Notes: generated by a model from the letters alone, not told the origin. Counted from the stretch's first letter, positions 54,736-63,818 are shown. The stretch: 64,000 bases of DNA from Pseudomonadota bacterium (GCA_016125375.1 WGLU01000003.1:244194-308193); one strand, 5' to 3'. A program made the numbers and translations.

Positions 54736-54847
54736 ATCTTTAATATAGGCGCGGCAGGCAGATATGGAAAGGTTTAAACGTGCCGTAACTTTTTTGCCGA
54801 TAGGGCGAATAGCAAAACAGAATGTTAAAAACCGACGAGGTGATGCC

Positions 54848-55351
54848 ATGCATCGACGGACAATGATGATAAGTGCCCTAACCGCCGCAGGAGGTGTAAC
54901 CATGGGACTGGCCGGATTTTTTAAAACAGCTCGTGCAGCAGGGGATAAAGAGGTTTTTGAAATCACAAAAACCGATGAAGAGTGGAAAAAAGTTCTGACG
55001 CCGGAACAATACGATGTGTTGCGCGGTCACGGTACGGAGCGCGCCTTCAGCAGCCCGCTGAACCATGAAAAGCGGGAAGGAGTTTTTGCGTGCGCTGCTT
55101 GCCAATTGCCTTTGTACGCATCAGAAACAAAGTATGACAGCGGCACAGGCTGGCCAAGTTTTTGGCAACCGCTTGAGAATGCTGTAGGCACCAGTACGGA
55201 TTACTTTTTGTTCTATCCCCGTACCGAAGTGCATTGCCGTCGCTGCGGCGGGCACTTGGGACACGTTTTTGATGACGGCCCGCAACCCACAGGCAAGCGG
55301 TACTGCATGAACGGTGTTGCCATGATCTTTATTCCTAAAGAGAAGGCTTAA
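54848..55351 (+). CDS. msrB: Exported methionine-R-sulfoxide reductase
   Basis: 167 aa. N-terminal twin-arginine-like leader (MHRRTMMISALTAAGG) ending near TARAA predicts export, then the SelR domain: zinc cysteines CAAC and CRRCGGHLGH, active-site region RYCMNGVAMIF with the catalytic Cys. Reduces Met-R-sulfoxide. ATG 54848 with GAGG upstream. msrA follows after four bases. Confidence 0.93.
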   Translation: MHRRTMMISALTAAGGVTMGLAGFFKTARAAGDKEVFEITKTDEEWKKVLTPEQYDVLRGHGTERAFSSPLNHEKREGVFACAACQLPLYASETKYDSGTGWPSFWQPLENAVGTSTDYFLFYPRTEVHCRRCGGHLGHVFDDGPQPTGKRYCMNGVAMIFIPKEKA

Positions 55352-55355
55352 TACC

Positions 55356-55961
55356 ATGATATTTAAGAATATTTTATATGCTTTGGGTCTTGTTGCCACA
55401 GTGGTGGCAAGCCCTGTGCGTGCGGAGGACAGTAAAATGGCAACGGCTATTCTGGCAGGCGGATGTTTCTGGTGTGTGCAGACGGATATGGAAGAACTTA
55501 GCGGTGTAAGCAAAGTGGTTTCCGGTTACTCTGGTGGCACGATCCCCAATCCTACGTACGAGAATTACCATGACCAGATAGATGGGTACGAGCCACACGT
55601 AGAAGTGGTGGAAGTAACCTACGATCCTGCAAAAATCAGTTACGACAAGCTGCTGGATTACTACTTCCGGCACATTGATCCGACGGATGGTGGCGGCCAA
55701 TTCTGCGACCGCGGTCCTGCATACCGTCCGGTTATCTATTATGCAAATGACGCCGAGAAAGCAGCAGCCGAGGCTAAAAAGGCCGAAGTTGCCAGGGTGT
55801 TAGGCGCCGCTGTTGAAGTGGACGTTCTGCCCGCCCGGACTTTTTGGCCGGCTGAAGACTATCATCAGGACTATCACAGTAAAAACCCCGTCCGGTACAA
55901 ATACTACCGTTGGGGCTGTGGCCGCGACCAGCGTGTACAACAGCTCTGGGGCGGTAAGTAG
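55356..55961 (+). CDS. msrA: Exported methionine-S-sulfoxide reductase
   Basis: 201 aa. Signal peptide (FKNILYALGLVATVVASPVRA), then the MsrA core AGGCFWCVQTDMEE with the catalytic Cys, GYSGG, HVEVVEVTYDP, and FWPAEDYHQDYH. Forms a periplasmic Msr pair with msrB (operon, four-base gap). Electron donor is not obvious; the thioredoxin at 57723-58247 could contribute. Confidence 0.95.
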   Translation: MIFKNILYALGLVATVVASPVRAEDSKMATAILAGGCFWCVQTDMEELSGVSKVVSGYSGGTIPNPTYENYHDQIDGYEPHVEVVEVTYDPAKISYDKLLDYYFRHIDPTDGGGQFCDRGPAYRPVIYYANDAEKAAAEAKKAEVARVLGAAVEVDVLPARTFWPAEDYHQDYHSKNPVRYKYYRWGCGRDQRVQQLWGGK

Positions 55962-55975
55962 ACCAGAAGGAGAGG

Positions 55976-55997
55976 GCCGCACGCTGTGCGGCTTTTT
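55976..55997 (+). terminator. Terminator after msrA
   Basis: GCCGCAC / GTGCGGC stem with GCT loop and TTTTT. Confidence 0.9.
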
Positions 55998-56086
55998 CAT
56001 GCCAGAGGTTGTCAGCGCATCATGCATGTTCTATGTTCTAAGGGAGTAGATGCCTGAGAGCATCAGGCGCAATAGGACACCTATCT

Positions 56087-56773
56087 ATGAGCACATCTAC
56101 AGACCGTATTCGTCTGGACCCATCCTGGAAGAACCCGCTGATGAGCGAGTTTGAGCAGCCTTACATGGCTGACCTCCGGTCTTTTCTCATGTCTGAAAAG
56201 GAGCGGGGAGCGGTTGTTTACCCAAAAGGTGATGAAATATTCAACGCTTTTAACACCACGCCGCTGGATAAGGTCAAGGTTGTCATTCTGGGGCAGGACC
56301 CCTATCACGGTCCGAACCAGGCCCATGGATTAAGTTTCTCGGTACGTAAAGGTGTGCCCCTCCCGCCATCCCTGCAAAATATCTACAAGGAACTGGAAGC
56401 CGATCTCGGCATCAAAGTGGCCTCACACGGTGATCTGAGTAAATGGGCAGAACAGGGCGTGCTGCTCCTGAACAGTGTGCTGACGGTACGGCAGGCCGAG
56501 GCAGCATCCCATCAAAACAAGGGGTGGGAGCGTTTCACAGATAAAGTGATAGACCTTGTTAACACCCAGCGGAGTGGTGTTGCCTTTATTCTGTGGGGCA
56601 GTTATGCGCAGGCCAAGGGCAAGCTTATAGACCGTAAGAAGCATTTTGTGATCACGTCACCGCACCCGTCGCCTTTATCCGCGCATCGGGGTTTTTTTGG
56701 CAGTAGGCCGTTTTCTGCCGTAAACAGATACCTTGAACAAAACGGTCAGTCGGCGATAGACTGGACACTCTGA
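56087..56773 (+). CDS. ung: Uracil-DNA glycosylase
   Basis: 228 aa family 1 UDG. Water-activating motif [40 protein letters not shown] and the minor-groove loop [18 protein letters not shown] are all intact. Removes uracil from DNA in base excision repair. Preceded by a small GCCTGA / TCAGGC hairpin at 56052-56068. Confidence 0.95.
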   Translation: MSTSTDRIRLDPSWKNPLMSEFEQPYMADLRSFLMSEKERGAVVYPKGDEIFNAFNTTPLDKVKVVILGQDPYHGPNQAHGLSFSVRKGVPLPPSLQNIYKELEADLGIKVASHGDLSKWAEQGVLLLNSVLTVRQAEAASHQNKGWERFTDKVIDLVNTQRSGVAFILWGSYAQAKGKLIDRKKHFVITSPHPSPLSAHRGFFGSRPFSAVNRYLEQNGQSAIDWTL

Positions 56774-56797
56774 ACATAAAAACGAGGGGCATAACCC

Positions 56798-57685
56798 ATG
56801 AAAGCGAAAAAAATCATTAAATGCCTTGGGTTAGGTATTGGGGTTCTGGCTGTTGCCGGAGTTGGCAGCCATCTGTATATCAAACAGACCTACCCTGCAA
56901 TCAGCGATGCGTATGGTACAGCAATGGAACAGTCATGGTTGCAGGCGCTGGCTGATGTGCGTAACAGCCATCAGGATAACCCCCTGAACGGCCTGTTGGT
57001 CGCTCTTTCCCACAAGGTTTACAGTCAGGCGCTGCATAAACTGCCAGCTGGGGCTGGTGAAGCTGCCGTATTTGAGTATTGGGATGGTTATGCCCCCTAT
57101 CTGGATGCCAAGCCTTTCCCACCCTATGCAAATGATGCTACGCGTACCATGAAGCTGATTGAGTCTTTGGTCAGCCAGCCTATGCAGGGCGAGGTTATGG
57201 ACAAGGTTGTCCGTACACAGGCCGCTTACAACGTTTTCAAGCACTTCCTTTATAAGGATACGATTGAGCAGGTGAATGACCACTACGCTTTTCAAAAAAT
57301 GTGGATCGGGCCTTATTACGCGTTGCTGGGAACGATGCCTCTCTACAGTAAAATCATCTTTACCATGGACCCTGCGGCTCTGAAACAGCATCCGGAGCGC
57401 ATTCCTGCTGGCATGGTGACCGATATGTACACCCTGACGATGGCCTGCTGGAAGTATGTGCTGACGCGGGCTATTCCCGGACGTAAGGGGTGTCATGAAA
57501 TGAATCTGCCGGCTTATAAGCAAATGGTGGAGACTTTTGTGCGTGATGCAAAGGCAGGTTATATCGATCATCCTGAGACCATCATCAAATCGCATTTTGA
57601 AGATGAAGATTTTCTGGCCGCCAAGAAAAAAATCCAAGCCAAATCTTGTGAGCTGGGCGAAGAAACAATACACCCGGCCTTCTAG
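56798..57685 (+). CDS. Membrane-anchored hypothetical protein
   Basis: 295 aa with an N-terminal anchor or signal (IIKCLGLGIGVLAVAGVGSHLYI) then a largely helical exported domain containing FEYWDGYAPYLDAKPFPPY and a late Cys pair (ACWKYV, KGCHEM, KSCEL). Not recognised. Starts 24 bases after ung. Its TAG stop lies in the loop of a hairpin (57668-57695). Confidence 0.72.
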   Translation: MKAKKIIKCLGLGIGVLAVAGVGSHLYIKQTYPAISDAYGTAMEQSWLQALADVRNSHQDNPLNGLLVALSHKVYSQALHKLPAGAGEAAVFEYWDGYAPYLDAKPFPPYANDATRTMKLIESLVSQPMQGEVMDKVVRTQAAYNVFKHFLYKDTIEQVNDHYAFQKMWIGPYYALLGTMPLYSKIIFTMDPAALKQHPERIPAGMVTDMYTLTMACWKYVLTRAIPGRKGCHEMNLPAYKQMVETFVRDAKAGYIDHPETIIKSHFEDEDFLAAKKKIQAKSCELGEETIHPAF

Positions 57686-57695
57686 CCGGGTGTAT
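57668..57695 (+). terminator. Hairpin enclosing the stop codon
   Basis: ATACACCCGGC / GCCGGGTGTAT perfect 11-bp stem with a six-base loop; the TAG stop (57683-57685) begins in the loop. No U-run, so it may be a 3'-end stabiliser or weak bidirectional terminator. Confidence 0.55.
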
Positions 57696-57722
57696 ATGCC
57701 TGTACGGAGCCTGTGGCTTCAG

Positions 57723-58247
57723 TCACTTGTCTAGCGGAACAACCAATTCCCCGCTTTGTGGTGCGGCCTCGTTCTCCTCGGACGGGTCGTAACTCTCTTT
57801 TGGAGCGGTATCGCTCCCTTCAGGGTGCAATATCGTAGAACCGGAAGAGAGTTTGGCCATGTAGTCCACCCAGGCAGCCAGGTTTTCTTCGCTGCGGATA
57901 TGCTTTTTCTGGCCGATCATCTGGCCGTTATAAAACATAACGTACCTCGGGATGCCGTTTATCTTCAGTGTCTTTGCCAGTTCTTTCTGTTCATCCCAAT
58001 CAAGAATGAAGACCTTGATTTTGTCAGAGTAGTGATTGTAAAAGCTCTGAACATAGGGGGCTGCCTGGTTACAGAAAGGGCACCAGATTGCCCATGCTTC
58101 AATAATTGCGAATCCTTTCTCGTTCAGGACACGTTCAGAGAAGTTCTCCTGTGTGACGAAAGGGACAAGTTTATCTGCCGCTAGTGCACGCTGGAGCGGC
58201 ATAACCACAGCCGCGGATAGCAGAATACCCGTTATGAACTTACGCAT
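57723..58247 (-). CDS. Periplasmic thioredoxin-like protein
   Basis: 174 aa. Signal peptide (KFITGILLSAAVVMPLQRALA), thioredoxin domain with AWAIWCPFCNQAAPY (Cys56/Cys59) and the cis-Pro loop NGIPRYVMFYNG, then a ~45-residue acidic tail. CPFC is unusual against CGPC and hints at a specialised partner. It follows the SCO gene in the same direction, suggesting a role in copper delivery or thiol reduction for SCO/oxidase. Confidence 0.88.
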   Translation of the reverse strand: MRKFITGILLSAAVVMPLQRALAADKLVPFVTQENFSERVLNEKGFAIIEAWAIWCPFCNQAAPYVQSFYNHYSDKIKVFILDWDEQKELAKTLKINGIPRYVMFYNGQMIGQKKHIRSEENLAAWVDYMAKLSSGSTILHPEGSDTAPKESYDPSEENEAAPQSGELVVPLDK

Positions 58248-58261
58248 CTCAGGCTCCTTTT

Positions 58262-58960
58262 CTAGAGTTGTTTAGCCCAGATATGGCGCAGATCCTCGAC
58301 AATCTTCTCGGGGTGTTCTGTGACTGTCTGGTAGTTGTACTGGGTTAGGAAGTTGGCGTTGGGGTCCAGAAGGTAGCTATGGTTGGAGTGGCTGAATGCA
58401 TAGTTGCCATTGACAAGTTTCTTGTCGGCAATGATGTCAAAGCTATGCATGAGCATGCCCATTTGTTGTTTGTAGTCCCCGTAACCGGAAACACCGATGA
58501 ACTTATCGTTAAAGGCAGACAGGTAGTCCTTGATGCGCTCCGGCGTATCGCGCCCCGTGTCGAAGGAGAAGTAGTATACCTGAACTTTGGCCTGCTCTTC
58601 CGGTGTCAGTGCCTCATAGGCCTGATTCAGGCCGTCTGTGCTGTTAATGCAAACGTCGGGGCAGTTTACAAAGCCAAAGTAGATCAGGGAGTACTTGCCC
58701 TTCAGGTTCTCTTTTGTGAAGGTATTGCCGTTAAAGTCTTGCAAAGTAAAGTCTGGGACTTCGATAGGCACAAAGGCGACGGATTCGTCAATGTCCAGAG
58801 GCTTCTGCATGCGGTCATCCACATACTCAGACGGGTTATCTACGTAGGTCAGACCGTCGTCTGCCACATCCTCTGCTTTTTTGAAATGGTCTAAGGCAAA
58901 AAGCGCACCGCCCGCAACGACAACGAGGCCACCCAGGATGATTATTTTTTTTGACGCCAT
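58262..58960 (-). CDS. SCO1/SenC-family protein
   Basis: 232 aa. N-terminal anchor (KKIIILGGLVVVAGGALFAL), thioredoxin fold with copper-binding GFVNCPDVCINS (Cys100/Cys104) and a later His (NHSYLLDP). SCO proteins assemble the CuA site of cytochrome oxidase or handle copper and thiol redox. First gene of a two-gene operon with the thioredoxin-like protein; 14-base gap. Confidence 0.92.
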   Translation of the reverse strand: MASKKIIILGGLVVVAGGALFALDHFKKAEDVADDGLTYVDNPSEYVDDRMQKPLDIDESVAFVPIEVPDFTLQDFNGNTFTKENLKGKYSLIYFGFVNCPDVCINSTDGLNQAYEALTPEEQAKVQVYYFSFDTGRDTPERIKDYLSAFNDKFIGVSGYGDYKQQMGMLMHSFDIIADKKLVNGNYAFSHSNHSYLLDPNANFLTQYNYQTVTEHPEKIVEDLRHIWAKQL

Positions 58961-59116
58961 GGAGATATCCCCTCATTATTTAGGTCGTACAGCCGCTGTT
59001 TCAAAACAGCTTGCATGTACTGCGGTTTTTACAGTTTCTAAACTACATTATAGGAATTGTTTGCTGATCGCGGTATAGTAAAGTCCATAAGATACATAAA
59101 AATGTAAGCGCCCGGT

Positions 59117-60445
59117 ATGAAAGTCTTTTCTTTATTTCCTCTCGCGGCAGTTTGTCTAAGCGTTTTTTGTGCTTCCACAAGTTGCCCCTCAACAGCCCTC
59201 GCACAAGCCGCCAAGAAGCCTAAGGCTGTGCTGAGTAGTGAAAGTGAAGAAGAGGATAAGGAGCACGGCGGCGACGAAAGTCGTGACCATAAAATGTTCC
59301 GCTTCACACAGGGGTCGACCTTTAACATGGCCTTTATCCCCAGGGACATGTCCGAGTATGCGGAAGGCGACATTCGTGCACCGGCTCAAGTCTATATCTG
59401 GGCTGACCCGTCTTTGACCGACAGCATCCTGTTTGTTTCAACAGAGTGGGATAATTTCGTAGAGAAGTACGTAAAAACAGGGATGGCGCGTATTGCTTTC
59501 CGTCCTGTCACGTTGACTCCAAAAGCAACAGCTGCTGCCAATATTATGGCGTGTGTGGGCAAATCTGCCGGCATACCCATGCTACAACATGCCGCACGTA
59601 TTGACCCGCTGTGGGGGACACGCCCGTATGATAAAGCAGTCGAGATTCTGGTGAAGGCCGCGGGCGAGGTAGGTGTTGAACCAAAGCAGACCGTTACATG
59701 CCTGTTGGATGGTAAGCTGAATTTTGACATCGCCCGCTACTTTGCCAAAGACGCGCGCCGTATTGACGCGTGGGACGAAGAAGATCTGAATATTTACGTA
59801 AACGGCGGCTGGTGGCCCGGCTACGAGTTCTGGCCTCTTGCGAAAAAGCAGGTGGAGCTGTCGAATAAAGATACCAAAGACGTAGGTGATAATAACCCTC
59901 TCCTGACCATCCAGCCGGGAGACCGTGTGTTGGGCAATCCGAATGCACGCGTAAAGCTCTTTGATTATGGCAACGTAATCCGTGTTCAGGGCCGTACTTT
60001 CTTCAAGGAAGGTCTGGACTCCCGTCTGCGCAGTTTTGCTGCAACAGGGGACTTCGCATATATTTACCGACCCTTCCACTTCGGCGGTGAGACACGTAAA
60101 TCCGAAATTGCAGCTGCCTGTGTACCGCAAGCCAAGTTCTTCGACTTTCTTGATTACCTGTCGCAGAACAAGCACTTCTGGGAAAAGCTTGAGAAGCCGA
60201 GCGAGATTGTTGAGCTGGTAGCTGTATCTTATGGTGCTGAAAAAAGCTGCTTTAATGACCCATCAGTGGCCAAAAAGTTGGATGACGCCCGCAATGAAGC
60301 AATCGAAAAGTTGGGTGTAATTCGTGTGTCGACTTATTTCTACAGGGGTATCCGCCACTACGGTAACCTGCCCTTTGATGAGCTGCCACTGTTCATCAAG
60401 AAAGTTGATGCTTACCGTGATGAAAATGCAGGGAATAAGAACTGA
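59117..60445 (+). CDS. Exported tandem thioredoxin-fold (DsbA-like) protein without CxxC, A
   Basis: 442 aa. Signal peptide (SLFPLAAVCLSVFCASTS), an acidic linker, then two degenerate DsbA-like halves (~90-225 and ~255-420). The second opens with DRVLGNPNARVKLFDYGNV and continues through YIYRPFHFGGE and EIVELVAVSYGAEKSCF, the DsbA/thioredoxin_4 layout, but the catalytic Cys-x-x-Cys is replaced (NVIRVQGRTFF). Likely a scaffold, chaperone or regulator rather than an oxidase. Its stop overlaps the next start by one base. Confidence 0.7.
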   Translation: MKVFSLFPLAAVCLSVFCASTSCPSTALAQAAKKPKAVLSSESEEEDKEHGGDESRDHKMFRFTQGSTFNMAFIPRDMSEYAEGDIRAPAQVYIWADPSLTDSILFVSTEWDNFVEKYVKTGMARIAFRPVTLTPKATAAANIMACVGKSAGIPMLQHAARIDPLWGTRPYDKAVEILVKAAGEVGVEPKQTVTCLLDGKLNFDIARYFAKDARRIDAWDEEDLNIYVNGGWWPGYEFWPLAKKQVELSNKDTKDVGDNNPLLTIQPGDRVLGNPNARVKLFDYGNVIRVQGRTFFKEGLDSRLRSFAATGDFAYIYRPFHFGGETRKSEIAAACVPQAKFFDFLDYLSQNKHFWEKLEKPSEIVELVAVSYGAEKSCFNDPSVAKKLDDARNEAIEKLGVIRVSTYFYRGIRHYGNLPFDELPLFIKKVDAYRDENAGNKN

Positions 60446-61692
60446 TGAAACGTATACTCAAAGGATCTTTAGCAACACTAGTCTGTTTGCTGGCTGCTAC
60501 GGGTAGTGGTTTTGCTCAAAGCAAAGAAAAAGGACTGGAATACATCCCCACCAGCTTGAAGTGGGGCCTGATGACACCCTATCCCATGGATGTTGTCATG
60601 GGTAAACGTGACTCCAGCCTATTCTTCTACTACTACGAAAAACCCACTTGTGACGAGCTCTGCAAAAGCCAGATTGATGAACGGATCCAAACGATTAAAG
60701 ACCTGCGCCCTGAAATGCAGCGCGGTCAGATTGCATTTGTGTTCCGTCCTCTGGTCGCAACGGAGGAAGAGGCGCGTGCTGCTATGAGCTTTATGTGCCT
60801 GCCCGAGCAGGAGGTTATCCCGCGCTTTATGCAGTTCCTGAAAACCAACGACGGTAAAACACTGCCAGTACCCGAACGCTTTGTGGATACCGCAGAGGGA
60901 TTGGGCATTAAGGCTGCCGACTACATGGCGTGTGTGAATGACAAGGCCCGTTGGGAGTTTTATATGGGTCACACCAACTTTATGGAAAAAGATATCGGCC
61001 GCAATACCAAGCGTCGTGTCTGGATTCATGGTATGGCCAATAACTTCCGCTCCGATTATCTGCGGACGTTCATGGACTTCCTGTACAACACACCGGACTT
61101 TAAACGGGCTACGTTGCTCAAGAAAATATTGCCATCTGATATTATTGTTGGCGAACCTGACCCATCCAAGGTACGGGTTACCATCTACATGGCCCCCGAT
61201 GGCGAGCCCGAGCGTTCTTTCCTGAACAAGTATCTGGAGAAGTTTGTTCAGGTGTACGTCAATAGTAACCAGGCATATGTTGTCATCCGGATGTTTAACT
61301 GGTATCGCCCGTCCAGCCAAAAGCCGGCGGAGTTTATGTACTGCATTCCGAAGAACTACAAATTCCACATGCTGGAGCAGGTATTTGCGTCTATGCAGCG
61401 CTGGAAAGTGTCTGAAGAAACTGATCCAAGCGACATGCTTCTGGATCTGGCGGCATTCAACGGTCTGCCTAAGAAAAAGATTGCAAGCTGCCTGAAGAGC
61501 CCGCGTACGGTGCAAGAAGTCGCGCGCGAGCGTCAAGCTGCCATGGACCAGTTAAAAATCGTTGTAAGCCCTGTCGTGTACTTCAACGACGAGCTGACTT
61601 TTGTGCGTAACCCGACATTTGCCGAGATGATGCACGAAATGCGCAAGCTTGAAGCTATCCGCACACTCACCAACAAGGCACCAGTTAAATAA
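60445..61692 (+). CDS. Exported tandem thioredoxin-fold (DsbA-like) protein, B
   Basis: 415 aa. Signal peptide (RILKGSLATLVCLLAATGSGFA), then two DsbA-like halves. The first has SSLFFYYYEKPTCDELCKSQ (a CxxxC, not CxxC), the second starts IIVGEPDPSKVRVTIYMAPDG with no Cys pair and keeps a cis-Pro-like VVSPVVYFN. Same architecture as protein A and co-translated with it (TGATG), so the two probably work together. Confidence 0.7.
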   Translation: MKRILKGSLATLVCLLAATGSGFAQSKEKGLEYIPTSLKWGLMTPYPMDVVMGKRDSSLFFYYYEKPTCDELCKSQIDERIQTIKDLRPEMQRGQIAFVFRPLVATEEEARAAMSFMCLPEQEVIPRFMQFLKTNDGKTLPVPERFVDTAEGLGIKAADYMACVNDKARWEFYMGHTNFMEKDIGRNTKRRVWIHGMANNFRSDYLRTFMDFLYNTPDFKRATLLKKILPSDIIVGEPDPSKVRVTIYMAPDGEPERSFLNKYLEKFVQVYVNSNQAYVVIRMFNWYRPSSQKPAEFMYCIPKNYKFHMLEQVFASMQRWKVSEETDPSDMLLDLAAFNGLPKKKIASCLKSPRTVQEVARERQAAMDQLKIVVSPVVYFNDELTFVRNPTFAEMMHEMRKLEAIRTLTNKAPVK

Positions 61693-61767
61693 CCGGTGCC
61701 TTGTTGACGCTGCTTCAGAGCGCTCGTTCAGAGTTATATATCTAAGCTAGTGTATTCTTACTAAAGG

Positions 61768-61796
61768 GAAGAGGGGAGCATAAGCTCCCCTCTTCA
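61768..61796. terminator. Bidirectional terminator between DsbA-like B and Gly/Asp-tail gene
   Basis: GAAGAGGGGAGC / GCTCCCCTCTTC stem with ATAA loop. Long perfect stem, short T-tracts. Confidence 0.8.
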
Positions 61797-61821
61797 TTAG
61801 TTACCTTGCGGTTTGGGTGTT

Positions 61822-62229
61822 TTAACAGCCGCCGCCATCGCCGCCGCCGCCGCCGTCACCGCCACCGTCGCCGCCGCCGCCGTCGTCACCGCCGCCGCCG
61901 TCACCGCCGCCGCCGTTGTAGACGTTACGGTAGACTGTTACCGTGATGGTTTCTTCACGTGGCGTGAAGTTATCCACAAAAGTGCTCAGGCGGGTGATTT
62001 CCTGCTCGATAGATGTCTGGATGACATCGTTAATGTCATTCAGGTCCTCGTGAATCTGAGGCAGGTTAACACCCTCAGTTACCTCGTTGGTCAAATCCAG
62101 CGTGTTCACACCATTCGTGTTACCGCCAATCACTCGACCAGTACGGTCCAGAGTGTCAGCGTGAGCAAACGTGGTGCTTGCCGCCAAAAGGCCACAAACC
62201 GCCAAACTCAGATATGCTACTCGTTTCAT
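61822..62229 (-). CDS. Exported protein with Gly/Asp-rich tail ending in Cys, A
   Basis: 135 aa. Signal peptide (KRVAYLSLAVCGLLAASTTFAHA), a helical middle (NDINDVIQTSIEQEITRLSTF), a short beta segment ITVTVYRNVYN, then about 30 residues of only Gly and Asp ending in Cys as the very last residue. The tail is encoded by GGC/GAC-type triplets, giving a GCC/ACC-like repeat on the plus strand. Paralogue of the next gene. ATG 62229 preceded by GGGGGCG. Confidence 0.72.
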   Translation of the reverse strand: MKRVAYLSLAVCGLLAASTTFAHADTLDRTGRVIGGNTNGVNTLDLTNEVTEGVNLPQIHEDLNDINDVIQTSIEQEITRLSTFVDNFTPREETITVTVYRNVYNGGGGDGGGGDDGGGGDGGGDGGGGGDGGGC

Positions 62230-62285
62230 TGTTACGCCCCCTTTAAAATATGGCTCGCTATACAAACTCTCGATAGCTTATGGTA

Positions 62286-62657
62286 TCAACCACAACCGCC
62301 GCCGTCGTCACCGCCGCCGTCACCACCGCCACCACCATTAGGTTCATTGATGACGTTGTCTACATAGACCGTTTGGGTCGTGTAGTGAACGGTTTCGATG
62401 TTGTTGATCTCGCGGCGCAAATCTTCAAGCTTCTCTTCGTTGGTCACAATACGGTTGTTTGTAACACTCAACACGCCGACTACCGTGTTAATAACCTGAT
62501 CATACAGGTTACGGATGTTGTCGATGGACGCAGCTTCCGAGCTCACGCCGCCTGCACCGGTACGCACGGTCTTATCTTGTGCGTAGCCAACACTGGCAAG
62601 CGATACGCTCATCAGCAGCGCAGTTGCAACAAGCATCAGTCCCTTTTGTCGTATCAT
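62286..62657 (-). CDS. Exported protein with Gly/Asp-rich tail ending in Cys-Gly, B
   Basis: 123 aa. Signal peptide (GLMLVATALLMSVSLASVGYA), a helical middle (IDNIRNLYDQVINTVVGVLS; NEEKLEDLRREINNIE), beta segment VHYTTQTVYVDNVIN, then a Gly/Asp tail ending GGGCG. Same plan as protein A and 56 bases upstream of it, in one operon. Start ATG 62657 chosen because the signal peptide begins there. Confidence 0.72.
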   Translation of the reverse strand: MIRQKGLMLVATALLMSVSLASVGYAQDKTVRTGAGGVSSEAASIDNIRNLYDQVINTVVGVLSVTNNRIVTNEEKLEDLRREINNIETVHYTTQTVYVDNVINEPNGGGGGDGGGDDGGGCG

Positions 62658-62698
62658 TGGCGGTTTCCCCCGTAAGCAATACATCATCTTACACCTTT

Positions 62699-62704
62699 AT
62701 TATA
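62699..62704 (-). promoter_or_regulatory. Putative -10 of the Gly/Asp-tail operon
   Basis: TATAAT on the minus strand about 40 bases upstream of the first start; no clear -35. Confidence 0.4.
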
Positions 62705-62758
62705 GTAACAACTCTTAACATTTCACCTGACATGGGCATAAAAATCAAGGAAATCAGC

Positions 62759-63772
62759 CTAAAATCTGTAACCTAATCCGATACTTCCGAAAACTGACGG
62801 GTCTTTTTGGCCGTTGAATTCCTTGCTGCGCCAGTTGAGGGTATAGCTGATGCGGGTTTTGCCGTAAGTGAGCGCCAAACCGCCGCTGACGTCGGTCACG
62901 AAGTACTTTTTATCCACGCTATGGCTATCGGTGAATGTATTGCCATCCAGAAAGATATTGCGCAGCATAAGCCGCTGGTCAACGCCTGCGAACAGATACC
63001 AGCCGAACTGACCTTCTTTCAGATGGAAAAATCCGGTTCCGGGCATCGCAGGGCGTACGCGGGTAGGCGTGTCCTGAAAACGGGCATCATCCGGCGCAAG
63101 GCGAATGGTACCACCTATGTTGCCATAGGTGTAAACGTTGCCCACAGTTGCGCCGGCATGTGGCATGACAGAGAGTTGCAGGCCATTGCTGTCGAAACTC
63201 CATTCCTCCGGCCAGCGACGTTGATACGACAGTATCAACCCCGGCTCGTTTTTCAGTTGATTGTCCCAGCCTTTGGGATCGGGTGAACCAACGTTGGAGT
63301 GAATAAAACGCTGGGTCTCCTCACCAAGTGCCAATGGGCCAACCACACCGATTGTAGCCTCCATCTCGTCAATATGATTCGCGGTCGCCGTGGCAAGCCC
63401 TGCCGACCCGTACAGGAAAGCTGCCCAGGGGCGTTGGCCCGGAACGTACGTGGCAATCCTAATATCGTCCGGCGTATAAAGGTTCTGGCCAATGGTGTAG
63501 TACACACTTGTTGTGGGATTGATGTTGAATGTGGGAATGGCCTTGCTGAGCCAGCGCGTCAAGGGAGAGGGTTCCAACCCCATATCAAAATATGTCAGAC
63601 TCACACCGGATGTATAGTTACGGTCTGTACCATTCCCAAACAGGTCATTTTCCACGTTTAACGTCAGGAACTGGTTGCTGGTTTTGGTCACGGATGGCGG
63701 TAGGAGAGGCGCATCCTCCGCGTGTGCGGTCTGAACACAAAAGAGCAGGGGCAGGGCGTAATACAGGCGCAT
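62759..63772 (-). CDS. LpxR-like lipid A 3'-O-deacylase family protein
   Basis: 337 aa. Signal peptide (RLYYALPLLFCVQTAHA), then the DUF2219/LpxR opening FLTLNVENDLFGNGTDRNYTSGVSLTYF with the conserved Asn-Asp and Thr, the segment PGQRPWAAFLYGSAGLATATANHIDEMEATIGVVGPLA-like region holding the catalytic His and Glu, and a C-terminal aromatic strand ending in Phe (GLGYRF). An outer-membrane enzyme that could modify lipid A. Confidence 0.9.
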   Translation of the reverse strand: MRLYYALPLLFCVQTAHAEDAPLLPPSVTKTSNQFLTLNVENDLFGNGTDRNYTSGVSLTYFDMGLEPSPLTRWLSKAIPTFNINPTTSVYYTIGQNLYTPDDIRIATYVPGQRPWAAFLYGSAGLATATANHIDEMEATIGVVGPLALGEETQRFIHSNVGSPDPKGWDNQLKNEPGLILSYQRRWPEEWSFDSNGLQLSVMPHAGATVGNVYTYGNIGGTIRLAPDDARFQDTPTRVRPAMPGTGFFHLKEGQFGWYLFAGVDQRLMLRNIFLDGNTFTDSHSVDKKYFVTDVSGGLALTYGKTRISYTLNWRSKEFNGQKDPSVFGSIGLGYRF

Positions 63773-63818
63773 GGTCTGGTCCGGTTTTTCTTGTTTGGAA
63801 CCACTTTACCACGGGCAA

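Noticed and set aside
54739..54966. N-terminal extension of the Cys/His-rich gene on the minus strand
   Set aside because: It runs antisense into msrB and precedes a clean signal peptide starting at 54735.
61830..61925. Repetitive GCC/ACC DNA that might look like a repeat array
   Set aside because: It is the coding sequence of a Gly/Asp tail on the minus strand, with no spacers, so neither a CRISPR array nor a simple non-coding repeat.
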